Of a DNA stretch of 64,000 nt, positions 11,321 through 22,869 are shown one piece after another. The position numbers were made by a program, and so were the translations under genes. Where the stretch lies: NCBI GenBank assembly GCA_019633425.1, contig WSUB01000077.1, forward strand, positions 124,001-188,000, given 5' to 3'. Position 1 is the first letter of the stretch; every line of letters starts with the position of its first letter. This stretch comes from Tulasnella sp. 424 (lineage: Eukaryota; Basidiomycota; Agaricomycetes; Cantharellales; Tulasnellaceae). Under the pieces are notes generated by a model, which searched no databases, was not told the origin of the DNA, and worked only from the letters and a program-made list of their open reading frames with translations.

Positions 11321-12871
11321 ATGGCACTAGAGTCGCCGCGTTTACCCAGCGAGCTGTGGCAGCATACCATCGACAACTTTAACAAATCCACCTCACTTAG
11401 AGATTTGAAGGCGCTTTGCCTAACCTCTGAGGAGTTTAGATCCATTGCACAGCCGAAGCTGTTTGAGGCACTGCACCTGTCCACGCTTCCGTTGTCAAAT
11501 GGCGAGCCACGACGCGCAGAGGGGATCCTCCAACTCTTCACCTCGAGGCCAGAAAGCCGAAGTTGGACGTCCAACCTTACCGTCTACGGCACTGATGGAG
11601 ATGTGCTTCCCGAGGGCCCATCGACTGCAGACGGAGAGATGGAGGGTACGCCTCACCAGGCCGCAATCATCCACTCGGTCTTCCTCCAGATGCAAGGGCT
11701 AAAATGCATTGAGCTCCTTTATTACAATCTCACATCGGAGATGTACCGTCATTTATATGATCTTCAACATCTCCGCGATGTATCGCTTGGGGGTCTCAAA
11801 AGCACCGAGACGGCCGAGAAGGAGGTTGCAATTGGAGGCGTTCTATCCCTTCTCAAGTTACGGATTCAGCATTCCCCGGCGGAAGACGATGGGCCAGCGG
11901 CCATGAGGGTCTACCGAGCTCTCCTCTGTCCAACCCTTCGATCTCTCATCCTCGACCCAACAGTTGCAGACGCCATCTTCAAACACATAGCTTGCGATCA
12001 TAGCGTTGCACTCCCCTCGCTTCTACGTTTCAATGTTTCCCCCTCACCCCAGATGCCACCCGATCTTCGCTTGCTTTTTGAATTTCTCCGCTCATGTCCA
12101 AATCTCTCCCGATTTGTTCTTCCTGCGAATGGGATACCCCTTCAAAGTTGGCCGTCCGATCACGAGGGAGGTTATGCACATTATGAAGATGCAGAAGGGT
12201 GCGCTCCCGAGCTCAGCAGCATACATGCTTCTGGCGGACTAGTTCGCCTCTTGCTTCCCAGGCGGCCCATAAACGACATCGAGGCGTTTTTCCGCCGAGA
12301 GCTACCTCTCTCACTGTCCGAGCTTGGGCTAGAACCTTATCGCTGTGGGACGGTTCCTCTGAAGAAGTTTAGCGTCGGCGCGGTAACCTGGACCAGTAAC
12401 AGCATGGAAACGTTGGCAAGGTTGTTTCCCAGCCTAAAGTTATTAAGCTTGAGGGTTGTCGGGGGTTCCTTATCCGTGAGTGCTTCTGGTTCATGGAATA
12501 TGCGTACAGGTTAGGTACTTAGGACCCTTCTGACAGGACTGGTATAATGATAACCTGGGACGCCGAATTGCATCGTTCAAGCTTCTCGATAGTTTTGCCA
12601 TTACTCCGCTCGACGACTATGAGGAACTTTGGCTCGGAAGCGAGACAGTCTTAAGGGAGAGAAAGATCTTGGCTCAAGCGGAAGAAAATGGATCTCGCAT
12701 CACCTCTCTGAGTTTAGGACAGCATGACATCTGGACGAAGAAAGGGGACAACGTTTGGGAGAGCCGGTTCGAGACCAGTGAGTGTAATTACCCAACTATC
12801 ACCAAAAACGCGCTGAGGTTCCGTCAGGCCAAAATAAGCTGGGATCGTGGTTGACCTCTTGGTCCCGTTAG
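11321..12871 (+). CDS. F-box/LRR-like protein
   Basis: MALESPRLPSELWQHTIDNF is the usual start of basidiomycete F-box-like proteins (LP-x-E-L-W/I-x-x-I). It is followed by TSLRDLKALCLTSEEFRSIAQPKLFEALHLS, the typical second half of the box. The rest is leucine-rich with repeat-like segments (LSSIHASGGLVRLLLP, LPLSLSELGLEPY, LFPSLKLLSLRVV), as in LRR-containing substrate receptors of SCF ubiquitin ligases. One intron of about 60 nt starts at GTGAGTG after GGSLS. A second likely intron (about 50 nt, GTGAGTG donor) near 12780 gives a stop at 12869-12871; without it the frame stops at 12852-12854. The substrate is not knowable from sequence. About 480 residues. This family is greatly expanded in Agaricomycetes. 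Confidence 0.8.
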
Positions 12872-13030
12872 TCAAACCCATACTGTGAACGTCGCAACCT
12901 GCTGTAGCTTAGTTGTATGCAGAACAAATCAATAAGCCATTATTTCGAGCCCAAAATGTACCAATGCTGAGCCGGCAACGTCCCAGAGAAATGTCTGTTT
13001 CCCCAGAAGTGACCATATCCCAAGGTTTAA

Positions 13031-14076
13031 TCAAGAACCCTCCATCAAACCCTGTTCCATAACCCGGACAATTCGTTGTTGACGGGCTCGTTCGGTTGGG
13101 TCTGTGCTGTGGAACATGGCGGGCACGCCCAGCCTTTCCATCACAACTTGCTGCTTGTGGAGCAATGCGTCCCATGCAGGCAGGACATGCTTGAGATCGT
13201 GTTCCCGTTCGGACCTGCTTAATTCATCCAAGAGCCTCTGAATCCCGTCGGTCTGTTAACCCTTGTTGTGATTTTCGAGAGGACCAACTGACCTGAGTCT
13301 CCTTCTCGTCGAGCTGCTCAGAGCCAGTGACTATCCTAGCCCTAAAATAAGATGGGTTAGAAATGAGATATACCTAGATATAAAGATGAATGTCTACGTT
13401 GTTTTTGCTGCCCGGACCTTTTCTTCGTGTTTCCGCTTTAGAGCTTGCCTTCCGTCCCAGAGTTTCGTCTCCATCTCGTCTTGGGCTTTCTTGAGCTTGC
13501 GTAACACATTAGTCCTCGTTGAGAAGGAAGAAGATACCGCCTGTTAAGCACGCACATCGAGTAACAAAGCTGCGGTACGCGGATCCTTTAAAAGCTCTTC
13601 TACTCTTGACAAGGATTCCACATATGTCAGAGTTCGATAGTCAACACTTGGCTTGTGTTTTGGGGTATCTAAGCTCTGGTTCTCATTTTGAGTGTCCAGA
13701 GCCATCTCTTCCGAGACATGGTCTATAGCTTTGGGTTCCGGAACCTGTAAGATGGATTGTTCGGTTTCTGGGACCTCGGGTGCCTGGGGCCGCAACCGCG
13801 AAAGAAGCGATGAAATCCGGCTGGAGACACCAGTCGAGTCTACCAGAGCCTCAGAGGAATCGTCATGTTGAGCCTCGCGAGGGCTGGGACCCGGTGGAAA
13901 TGGAGAAGGTTCAGAGGGGCTCGGATGCTCAGGAGCGTGAGTGGTTGCCAGCGCGTCGGCATACGCCGTGGAAGATCGAAGTTTCTCTAGTAGACTCTGC
14001 AGTGTCGATTGATCCTGCAGGATGGACGTTGAGCGAGGATATTTAGATTCCTTCAGGGCGGCGAGGCACCTACCAT
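13031..14076 (-). CDS. Coiled-coil protein, unknown function
   Basis: The best start is an ATG at 14074-14076 that forms a one-codon coding exon, spliced by GTAGGT...CTGCAG to DQSTLQSLLEKLRSSTAYADAL. Four or five exons follow. The N-terminal third is Pro/Ser-rich and acidic, and SVDYRTLTYVESLSRVEELLKDPRTAALL looks helical. The middle (LRKLKKAQDEMETKLWDGRQALKRKHEEKVRAA) is a charged coiled coil. The conserved-looking C-terminus contains LLDELSRSEREHDLKHVLPAWDALLHKQQ and ends VRVMEQGLMEGS. About 250-270 residues. I do not recognise the family. It converges on the F-box gene and diverges from VPS11. Confidence 0.7.
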
Positions 14077-14656
14077 GCTGTGTCTAAAGAAACGCGCTCG
14101 CCGGCCGTGGACCTTGAAGGGAAGTTGGGCTTTTTGTTTGTCGACTTGCAATTGGGTGCCCGCAACATGCTATATAACGACGGAATATGAAATGGGCCCA
14201 GGGATGTGTACACATTCAAGTAGAAGTTCAGAATATCGCATCGATATCAAAGCTTCAGCTTCCGCTTTATGGTTAATTTGCAATTGCCGCGTTATGCCAA
14301 TGAATCCAATCGCTCGCGCCGAGGAGTGAGCTTACGGCAGTGACCCTATGTAGTTCAAACCTCGTCTCTTGCTTTGGTTAGATTGATTCGAAAACAATTT
14401 ATATGTACAGCCTAGGGGCTTTCACTTCAAGATAGTGGTCGAATACGTCGCTCGCGACATGTTCGACGGTGCATTGGACTGATACGAAAGAAATCATTCT
14501 ATCAAAGTCTCGCCGGGTCTTCATGCTGGATATCCAAGCGTGTCAACCCAATCCACACCATGACTGCGTCTTGTGTGAAGGGGGGATCGTCGCAAGACGT
14601 AAGCGGCGTGTCTCGCGTTGTTTGTTCGTTCCAATCCCGCCCACAGCTCTAATCCC
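14077..14656. promoter_or_regulatory. Divergent intergenic region, 580 bp, between the coiled-coil gene and VPS11
   Basis: This holds the 5' leaders and promoters of two divergent genes. Short open frames inside have no supporting features. I see no repeat or motif worth naming. Confidence 0.35.
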
Positions 14657-17600
14657 ATGAGTGCAGCCGCTGCTGCCCCCGCTGTACGTATAGACACCTC
14701 CACTCTACGTATATCCATACTGACGATGGGCCATGCGTCAGCTAGTGGAAACAATTTCCGTTCTTTGATGTCGTACCAGTCAAGGACGCTCATGACCTAG
14801 GCAGCTCTCCCGAGATCTTCAAAGTGAGGCTTCAGGCGGCTGCGGCTGCGGCGTGTCTGGCTCTGAGCACCCTTGTCTATTCAGAACGTCCCCGAACTCT
14901 CCACCATAGCCTCTACATCGGCCGGGATTCTCGTTGCAGACATTCATGGGAGCATTCACCTCTTGGGCCAGGACTTCGTCCCCAAGCACAGCTGGGTAGC
15001 CCATTTGCATGGACGAGTTACGCACATGTCTGAGAGCAGGGGAATACTCGTTTCACTTGGGGTATGTCATTTAGCATTCGTTGATTGGCGAGGCAAACAT
15101 TTGATCCTATACGTCGCAGGAAGAGGAAAAGTTCCGCACCCCCCTCTTAAAGATATGGGATCTTGACCACTTTGACAAGAAAACTGGCTCTCCAATTCTC
15201 TTACGGTCAACGAAGCTTCAAGTCGGAAACAAGCCGCATCCTGTCAGTATCGTTGAAGACAGTTGTATGCGAACGAGGACTGACACTGGTCCTTCTTTTG
15301 AAGGTCTCGGCCATGGCCCTCTCTTCTTCCCTCTCTCATCTTGCTATTGGCTTTGGAGACGGCTCAGTGCAGCTTTATCGACACCTCGATCAGTCCCTCT
15401 TCTCCGGAAACAACTCCCTTACCGCCGTTCCGAAGCCAAAGGTGGTTCATGAGGCACCTACAGAACCAGTGACTGGACTCGGCTTCCGTGAACCGCGGGT
15501 ATCGAAAGAAAATGGCGAAAAAAATGACGCTGTTCTTTACCTCTACATCGCCACCACAAACAGGGTGCTTGCCTACATCGCCTCAGGGAGAGGCAGCGGT
15601 AATACCCCAACGGTGGTGGATGAAGTCGGGAGCGGTTTAGGGTGTTGTTCGATGTACGCTCGAACACAAGAGATGGCAGTTGCTAGGGACGAGGCAATTT
15701 ACATGTGCGGTCCAGAGGGTCGAGGTGCCTGTTATGCGTATGAAGGTAATGCCGGCAAGATTTGCGCTCCGATGTTTTCTTATTTCCCCATTCAGGACCT
15801 AAATCGTACCTGTACTGCTTCAAGACGTACGTGATTATCGTGTCTCCGCCATTCTTTCCAAAACCATCGAACATATCTGCTACCGTTCGCAACTATGTCG
15901 CGAGAGCACCCGAGCCGGCCCTGGTTTCGCAACAGGATATCAGCAAGATAACTGTCATTGACGTCGAAAACAAGTTCGTTGCTTACTCCGGGCCCGTAAA
16001 AGAAGGTGTACGAGAAGTGATGTTCCGAGGGGATGAAATTTATGTACTTGCAAATGATGGCCAGGTAGATTCGGGTTTCGCGGTCCAAGGACTTTTTGTT
16101 GCTAACCGAATCTTGTATGTTCTCGTAGCTTTCCTATCTCGAGGAAAAGCCAACCTCGGTAAAGCTAGAAACTCTCTTCCGACAATCTCGATTTACCCTG
16201 GCCATCAGCGTTGCAAGGACAGCTGGGGTGGATGAATCAGGTATCGCCGACATCCACCGACAATATGGTGACCACCTCTATGCGAAGGGTGACGATGACG
16301 GCGCCATGCAACAATATGTCAGGACTATTGGGTACCTGCAGCCCAGCTACGTCATTCGCAAGGTAGCTCAAATCCAGTTGCACCAATACGCACCTACTGA
16401 TCCCGTTTTGCTCGTAGTTCCTCGACGCAAAACGTATCAACAACCTCACGCTGTTCCTGCAAGAACTTCATGCCCGAAGTCTCGCCAACGCCGATCACAC
16501 TACCCTTCTTCTCAATACATATACCAAATTGAAGGACATCGACAGGCTGGATACATTTATTAAGACCGAGTCACATAAAGGAGATGGCCAGGAGCCCCCA
16601 TTTGACCTTGACACCGCAATTCGGGTTTGTCGACAGGCAGGCTACTTTGAGCATGCGAGCTATCTGGCGAAGAAATACAAACGTCACGAGGATTACTTGA
16701 GGATCCAGATTGAGGATGCTGGCAGCTATCAGGAGGCCCTTGCGTATGTGAAAGAGCTCGGTCCTGAAACTGTGAGTAACCTCTTCTGCCGTGACTTCAC
16801 TCTAAATGCTCATTCTCCCATAAAGGCTGAAGTCAACCTGGCGCGATACGGGCGTGCGATGCTCGCCAATCTACCCAACGAGACGACTCAGGTTCTTATT
16901 GAGCTATGCTCCGGCACTGGGTTTGCCAACACCCCGGAAACCGAAGACAGACCAGCGTCACCCGCCCCTCTTCCAGGAGACCGGACACCTTCAGGACACC
17001 AACGTCAGGCAACCATCCGCCGATCGTATCACGACGGTGACAGCTCTCGAGCTTCATCCCCTCCTCCGAGCCAAACGATTCTCACCAGCCGACGGCCACC
17101 ACGCAGACGACCGAGCCCCCGACAATACTTTGCTCATTTCGTCAATCACGTTGATCTTTTCATGCGGTTCCTTGAGGAGTTGGCACAGATACGATGGGGA
17201 CAAAAGTTACCGACAGGCGCAACCCCGGCCACTCAGCCTACTACCAAACCCATCCAGCTTTCTGATACCCCGGACGAATTGGACAGGGCAGATCAAGTCG
17301 CCGTGTGGAATACTCTCCTGGAACTATACCTGACCAGGTCAGGTCAGACGCAGGATACCTCGGCGTCCACTGCTTTAAGGAATAAGGCAGTCGCTGTCTT
17401 GCGGGACGACGTGGCCTTTCCGTACGATCAGAGTCACGCGCTGCTGATCTGCTCCACCTATGGCTTTACGGACGGCTTGATCATCCTCTGGGAGAAGATG
17501 GGGATGTACGAAGATATCCTACGTTTCTGGATGGAGAAAGAGAATTCACAACCAAATACGGATTTGGGCAATGGCAAGCGAGCGTCGGATGAAGTATTAC

Positions 17601-18350
17601 GCCACCTTGGTGTCTACGGCCCGGCGCATCCACATCTTTACCCTATGGTCTTACGGTTCCTTACATCCTCCGCCGCTTTACTTAGTCGGCATACGATGGA
17701 TGTGATGGGCATCCTGGAGAAGATTGACAAGGACAAGATCATCCCACCGTTGGGAGTTGTGCAGATATTGAGTCGGAATGATGTTGCTAGCGTTGGTTTG
17801 GTTAAGGATTGGCTCATGAGGCGCATCAAGGACTCTCGTGGAGAGATTTCTGCTGTGAGTCGGTTGTTCACTCTCCAAAGCCAACTTCGTTTGCTTAACG
17901 ACGTTCACAGGACCGGGAGACGATCTCTGCTTATCGGAAAGATACCATGACGAAACTGCAAGAGGTTGCTGAACTATCCGATCCGACCAATCCTCGGGTA
18001 TTCCACGTCACCCGCTGCTCTTCATGCAGTGGACCATTGGATCTGCCTGCCGTGCATTTCATGTGCAAACATAGCTATCATCAGCGGTGAGTTTGCTGAA
18101 ACCACGGAACAAGCCATAAAGTTTCTAACTCTTCACCTGAAACAGTTGCCTCGGTGAACATGAGACGGAATGCCCGAACTGCGCCCAAGCTCATGGACTC
18201 GTCAAAGAGATCAAGAGGGACAATGAAGCCTTTATGCAGCAACAAGACCTCTTCTTGGCCAATGTCCAGGAATCTGGCTTCGAAGCCATCGCAGAGGGGT
18301 TCAGCAAGGGCTTACTAGGGCCGAAAGTGGAGGTAGTACCATTGACCTGA
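14657..18350 (+). CDS. VPS11: Vps11, core subunit of HOPS/CORVET tethering complexes
   Basis: Vps11 (yeast Pep5) is a class C core subunit of the complexes that tether endosomes and vacuoles before fusion. The start MSAAAAAPA at 14657 is spliced to WKQFPFFDVVPVKDAHDLG, a family hallmark. An N-terminal beta-propeller follows (NVPELSTIAST..., VSAMALSSSLSHLAIGFGDGSV), then the helical clathrin-repeat region (QSRFTLAISVARTAG, YGDHLYAKGDDDGAMQQYV, LDTAIRVCRQAGYFEHASYLAKKYKRHEDYL). The C-terminus carries a RING-H2: CSSCSGPLDLP, then MCKHSYHQRC, then ECPNC, then HGLVKEIKRDNEAF. The RING is split by an intron inside the QRC codons near 18090. Ten introns give about 1030 residues, the expected size. 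An insertion of about 100 polar, Pro/Ser/Arg-rich residues interrupts the helical part. Confidence 0.95.
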
Positions 18351-20822
18351 TCTTGTAATATTTTTCTGGAGATGCATCTGAATGGATGAGATGTTGCTAA
18401 AATTCAACGACGTACGATAAAAGAAATTCTCGGTGCCATCGGAAGACTCGGTCATAACACGCGGCGGCTATTCCAGCGACTTCCGGGAGTAGCTGGTTTA
18501 CAAGTAATCTACCGCTCATCTTGATGGCCATATATCCGACAACCTTTGCTGTCACGACAAGGGTACCTTGGGGAGGTTGAGCGGTTCCCCTTTGTTCCGA
18601 CATATCGCCCTGACATGTTCGAGAAACTTTGATCATGACAATGTCCCAAGACCGGCTAGGCTGATGATGGTTCGAAAGGTTGGTCTTGGATAATGCTGAG
18701 GTCACTGACTTGGCGTGCTGAAGAGTGACCTCTCGGAGGCTTCCGACAGAACACTGTGGGGCGAGATTCCACAACGCCATTGAGCGCAGGGGTGCAGGAC
18801 GTTGCTCGGGAGGCCTCCCCTTGACGCCATACACATGCACAACCCTTTCAAGGGTAAGGGATAGCGAAGAAGCTCAGGATCAGTAGCAGGTGCTGCTGTT
18901 TTCGGTCGAACGATGCAGTGAGTGACCTGTTGTGCGACAATGGGGCACCTCAGGAAATACTTTACCTCGATGTAAGTAGCCCGACAGGTTTTGGAGACGG
19001 GTTCGGAATTCCGACCATCGAAAGCGCCGAACACTGATAGAGCGCGGGCGAAGAGTCAGAGGGGGTAAAAATTGAACATCTTTGATCCAATTCGCGACAT
19101 TGCGGAGGGTTTGAAGCGGTCGACTATGTGCCATGCACTTGTCCCCCGCTGCAACGAGGCAAAGCCACTGCGCTCCGTTTCTCGCCTAGCTTTCATGTTA
19201 TCAAAGTATGTCCTTTATCGGAGCTCCGGTTGTGATGGTTGATCGACGGAGAATGCAAGCGACCAATGGCATATGTTAATTCCATCAATCCGACGTGTCT
19301 CTTGAAGACAAATAGGTCTTAAATAGTATTCGAGATATGTAATTACTGTCATGATGGACTAAAGCGAGTTGCTGCTTCATGGATTTACCTCTGGTTGTTG
19401 CCGCATGCCTGTGGCTGAGGGATCGGCAAGGTGCGACGCTGGTCATGCCTCTCTTCATATTTGGGTTAGATTAGACTTCTGTAATAAATTTTTACCAAGG
19501 CCATCTCTGGAGTGATTCTAGAAGTCACGGGAATGCTGAGAATGGCAATCACTTTGTGCCGTATGCGGTTAGGGGCTGTCAAATGGTGGAGCGTCAACGT
19601 GTAGGACAGCGAACAAGCCACTTCCCACACTCGGGAGCCTGGGGTTGGAGCACCTTTCGCGATTGAGTTCTATACTGCGTTTGCAATGAGGCGTTATTCT
19701 GAGAGACCGAGTGTCTAAATAAGGTGGTGGAAGACGATGTCGGCGGTGACTTTTGAGTTCTCCGAGGGCTGACTAGAAGCGTTTGGGGGAACGTTCTGCA
19801 ATAAAAACCCTGTAACTTCTAAATGAGGAACTGTTCCGGCTACTGGTTCGGCTTTCCTGACCGTAGATGTGGCTTGGGATGTGCGGAGGGTTGGTTCCGT
19901 AAACGTCGTCGGCCAGCTGGATCCCCCACACTCTGTACGACGTGGTCAACGACGAAGAGAATGGTCTTGTCGAGGATGGAATGGGATGCAAACAATGACG
20001 AATGAGGATCGACCCGGCGGGAGGAGGTCTCCGAATAAGAGATAAGTTTGTGAAGAAGAAGAAGAAACAATGACATCATGAAATGAAAGACGCACTTCCA
20101 AACCCTTTTCGAGTTTTCTCTTCCGATGCAAGCCACGCCGGGAGGTGAGTGATATCCCTGTTGAACGCTTGGCGGGGTGTCTAGCTGAACGATGGTCGGG
20201 GTGAGTCGGTGGTCGCGCGTTACCATGGATGCGTCGGTGTGGAAGGTCGATCTGGTCCCGACGACGGAGGAGCCGGCCATCGAGCTTTCAAATTTCCATC
20301 GGACGGCGCGCACCTCTGCTGGACGTCCGGTGGGAGGCGTATCGGGGAAGTGTGTGATGTATCGGAGGTGTTATTACGTTCTCGACCCTGGACGTTTCAT
20401 TCCCCTGCTTTCATTTTATTCTTGTGAGAAATTATAGAGGAGGGATTCTGGTCGTCGATGGAGACGTTGAGCACGACAGCGACTACGACGACAAGCTGCG
20501 GTTGATGTGCATTAGTGATGTGGATACGAAGTAAATGCAATGAAGGAAGATGATAAAGTGGGTAATAGATAATTGCTATAGTGTCTACATGCCTTGGAAA
20601 GTATTACCGGTACCGCGTACTGGGGACAATTGTGGTGTTTGTGCCTCGCTGCTAATAAAAACAAGAAGTCAAAAGATCATCCTCCGCCCTCGTCCTCGAC
20701 ACTCATCCCCCCCCCCTCTCCTCCCTCCCTTCATCTCATTCGCCCATCTCCTCCCTTTCCTTTCCTTTTGCTTCCTCGTCGCCCAACACTCTATCAATCC
20801 CTCCTCCACCAACATCTCCGTC
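18351..20822. other. 2.5 kb poorly coding stretch
   Basis: No gene here meets my standard. On the minus strand, 18397-18840 is open for 147 codons and upstream open segments reach an ATG at 19134, so a spliced gene cannot be excluded, but I recognise no motif and splicing is not clear. Another minus frame (19840-20313) is equally unsupported. The right end is the promoter of the RGS protein gene, with a CT-rich leader at about 20695-20820. Confidence 0.4.
20695..20822 (+). promoter_or_regulatory. CT-rich leader/promoter tract of the RGS membrane protein gene
   Basis: Almost pure C/T with blocks such as CCTCCCTCCC and CTTTCCTTTCCTTTT directly precedes the ATG at 20823. CT-rich tracts near transcription starts are common in strongly expressed fungal genes; the function here is inferred from position. 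Confidence 0.45.
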
Positions 20823-22349
20823 ATGGCATCTCAAGCTCAATCCCGCAAGCCTCGTACTTTCCGCCCTCCAAAGTACTCCTACGACTTTAGCCACCTCAAG
20901 TCCTTTCCCCAGCGATTGCTCTTCCCCCCACACAGTGGCGTAGGAAGAGTTCGCTCTTTCAAAATCACTCCAGTCTATGAGATCTCTCTCGACGATGTGC
21001 TCGGTTAGTCTCCGTTCTCTCTCTCAAAACCAAATTGCGAATTGGTCTGACGCCCCATCTCCCCTTCACAACCAGAGGGAAGACACTTGCCTCCCATCAC
21101 TCTCAAGGACTTTGAGGACTATCTCGTATTCGAAGCACACAGTGCTGAAAATCTGTATGTCTTTCCGCTCTCGGTTCCGTCCAGGCGCACAAGTTGACCT
21201 CCCCCCCCCCCCAACAGCTACTTCATCTGCTGGCTCCGTGACTATACCTCGGCCTACAACAAGTGGCAAGCCACCCAGAGCTCCCTTCCCGAGGAAAAGC
21301 GTCAAACCACAAATCCAGACTTGACCCTTTCCTTCGCCCGCGCACGCGCAACCTTCTTCGACCCTTCCTCGCACCTCGAACTCAACCTTCCCGGCGACCT
21401 TGTAGAGCAACTCCTCAGGGACACACAATCTGTCTCCACTCCATCCCCAGATCTCCTTGTCGATGTTCAAAAACACGTCGAAGGCATGCTCAGGGAGAGT
21501 CTCATGAAATTCGTCGTTTGTTCATGCAAAAACGCGGGTCGAAGACGTGGACTATTTGCGATCGCTGTCGGCCTTGCAGCCATCGCAGTTGGCTTGGCTC
21601 CTGTCCTTATGAGCGTCCTCCGTGGGGAGAATCGTTGGGTCCGCTTGGCGGCGTTGTTCCCCTTCTGGTTCGGCGCCATGACCGCCATCGCCGGATTCCA
21701 TGGCGTCTGCGTCGTCATCTTCCTCTTTGGTGACGCACGACAACTGTATCCTTACGAGCTCTGCAGACCTACCTTGCCCGCCATCCAGCCTTTAGCTCCT
21801 CTCACCTTGCCACTGCCCGCCACAGCCAAAAGCGATGCGGCTTCCACCAACGACGACAGCCGCAGCTCTTACGACATCGCCAAGGCCGGCTCCGTCTCTC
21901 CGTGGGGTGACGACAAGGCGATCCCGATGTCACCTGTCAATGGACAAACCGAGTCCACGGTGAATCACTCGAACACCTATCGGGGTTCCCCGTCGTTTGA
22001 GAATCTCCCCGAGACCGCGGGTTTCATCCGTGGCGCCTACTACGAACCTTCGATCACCGCGACATCCACCAACGCCCATACTAGTACAGCAGGTGGTTCT
22101 TCTTCCGCCGCGCCATACAAATTCGATTTCGATAGTTTGCCTCAAACGAACCCCAAGCGGCAAGACTTGGACGACAAGCATTGGTCTCGCTTCCTGCCCA
22201 AGCGGGGCGTATTCACCTCCCTGACAAAGGTCTTTAGCCCTGTCGTCTCGCGTGCCCAATGGGACATCATCATGCGCAGTGCAATCCTCGGTGTCCTTGT
22301 TGCGTTGGTCTTGGGCGGTGTTTGCATCGCTATCCCTTTCAAGCATTAG
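20823..22349 (+). CDS. RGS-domain membrane protein (Rax1-like)
   Basis: The start is MASQAQSRKPRTFRPPKY, with two introns, near 21005-21074 and 21155-21219 (the second contains a run of C just before the acceptor). The first half contains the RGS signature: SLDDVLEGRHLPPITLKDFEDYLVFEAHSAENLYF, WLRDYTSAYNKW, and SPDLLVDVQKHVEGMLRESLMKFV. Hydrophobic segments follow (LFAIAVGLAAIAVGLAPVLM, LAALFPFWFGAMTAIAGF, VCVVIFLFG), a Ser/Pro-rich cytosolic stretch of about 150 residues, and a last membrane segment at the end (AILGVLVALVLGGVCIAI). RGS plus several membrane helices matches the Rax1/fungal RGS membrane class, linked to G-protein signalling and cell polarity. About 460 residues. Whether it still speeds GTP hydrolysis by a G-alpha cannot be read from sequence. 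Confidence 0.82.
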
Positions 22350-22869
22350 GCTTCCTCATTCTTTCTCTTTAAAAGCTGTTGGACTTTTTTTCTTTCTTCC
22401 TTTCTTGGACGGTGTGCGTGTATAGCGGTTCCCACTTAAGTATAAGCGTCATTATGTTGGACGCGGTACCAGATTTTCTTAGTGCTAGGTTTACAAGTTA
22501 GCCATATTGTTGTGTGTGTGTTTTCCTTCTCTCGTTTGCTACACAAAACTCTCTTTTCTTCTCTCGCTTTATGGTCTCTCCTTACTTATCGCCTGTATCC
22601 ATCGTTTCTATATGAATAGGATTGGCCTCTGCCAGACGAAATTGCGTGTTAAGAGTCTTGTTGATTATGCGGAAAGCACATAAAAAAAAAGTCATTGGGG
22701 AATGAAAAGGTGGTGTGTTGTTATGTCCGTTGTTAGTCCGAATCCCCCAAAAGGGACGGGTCGGAATGTCGCACCGTTCGCTCCCATTCCCACTTTTCCT
22801 CCTCCTCGGTCTTTCCTCTCCCCCCATCCCCATTCCTCTTGTCTCTCCCCTACTCTCCTCTTCAAAAAA
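22350..22869 (+). promoter_or_regulatory. Promoter region of PDA1 with two CCAAT boxes
   Basis: About 520 bp between the RGS gene stop and the PDA1 start. ATTGG (CCAAT on the minus strand) occurs at 22621-22625 and 22694-22698, about 250 and 175 bp before the ATG. A CT-rich leader occupies about 22795-22868. Binding by the HAP complex is a plausible inference because it controls mitochondrial metabolism genes in fungi. Confidence 0.4.

Noticed and set aside
19840..20313. 157-codon minus-strand frame left of the RGS gene
   Set aside because: Composition is Ser/Arg/His-rich and shadow-like, with no domain or splice pattern.
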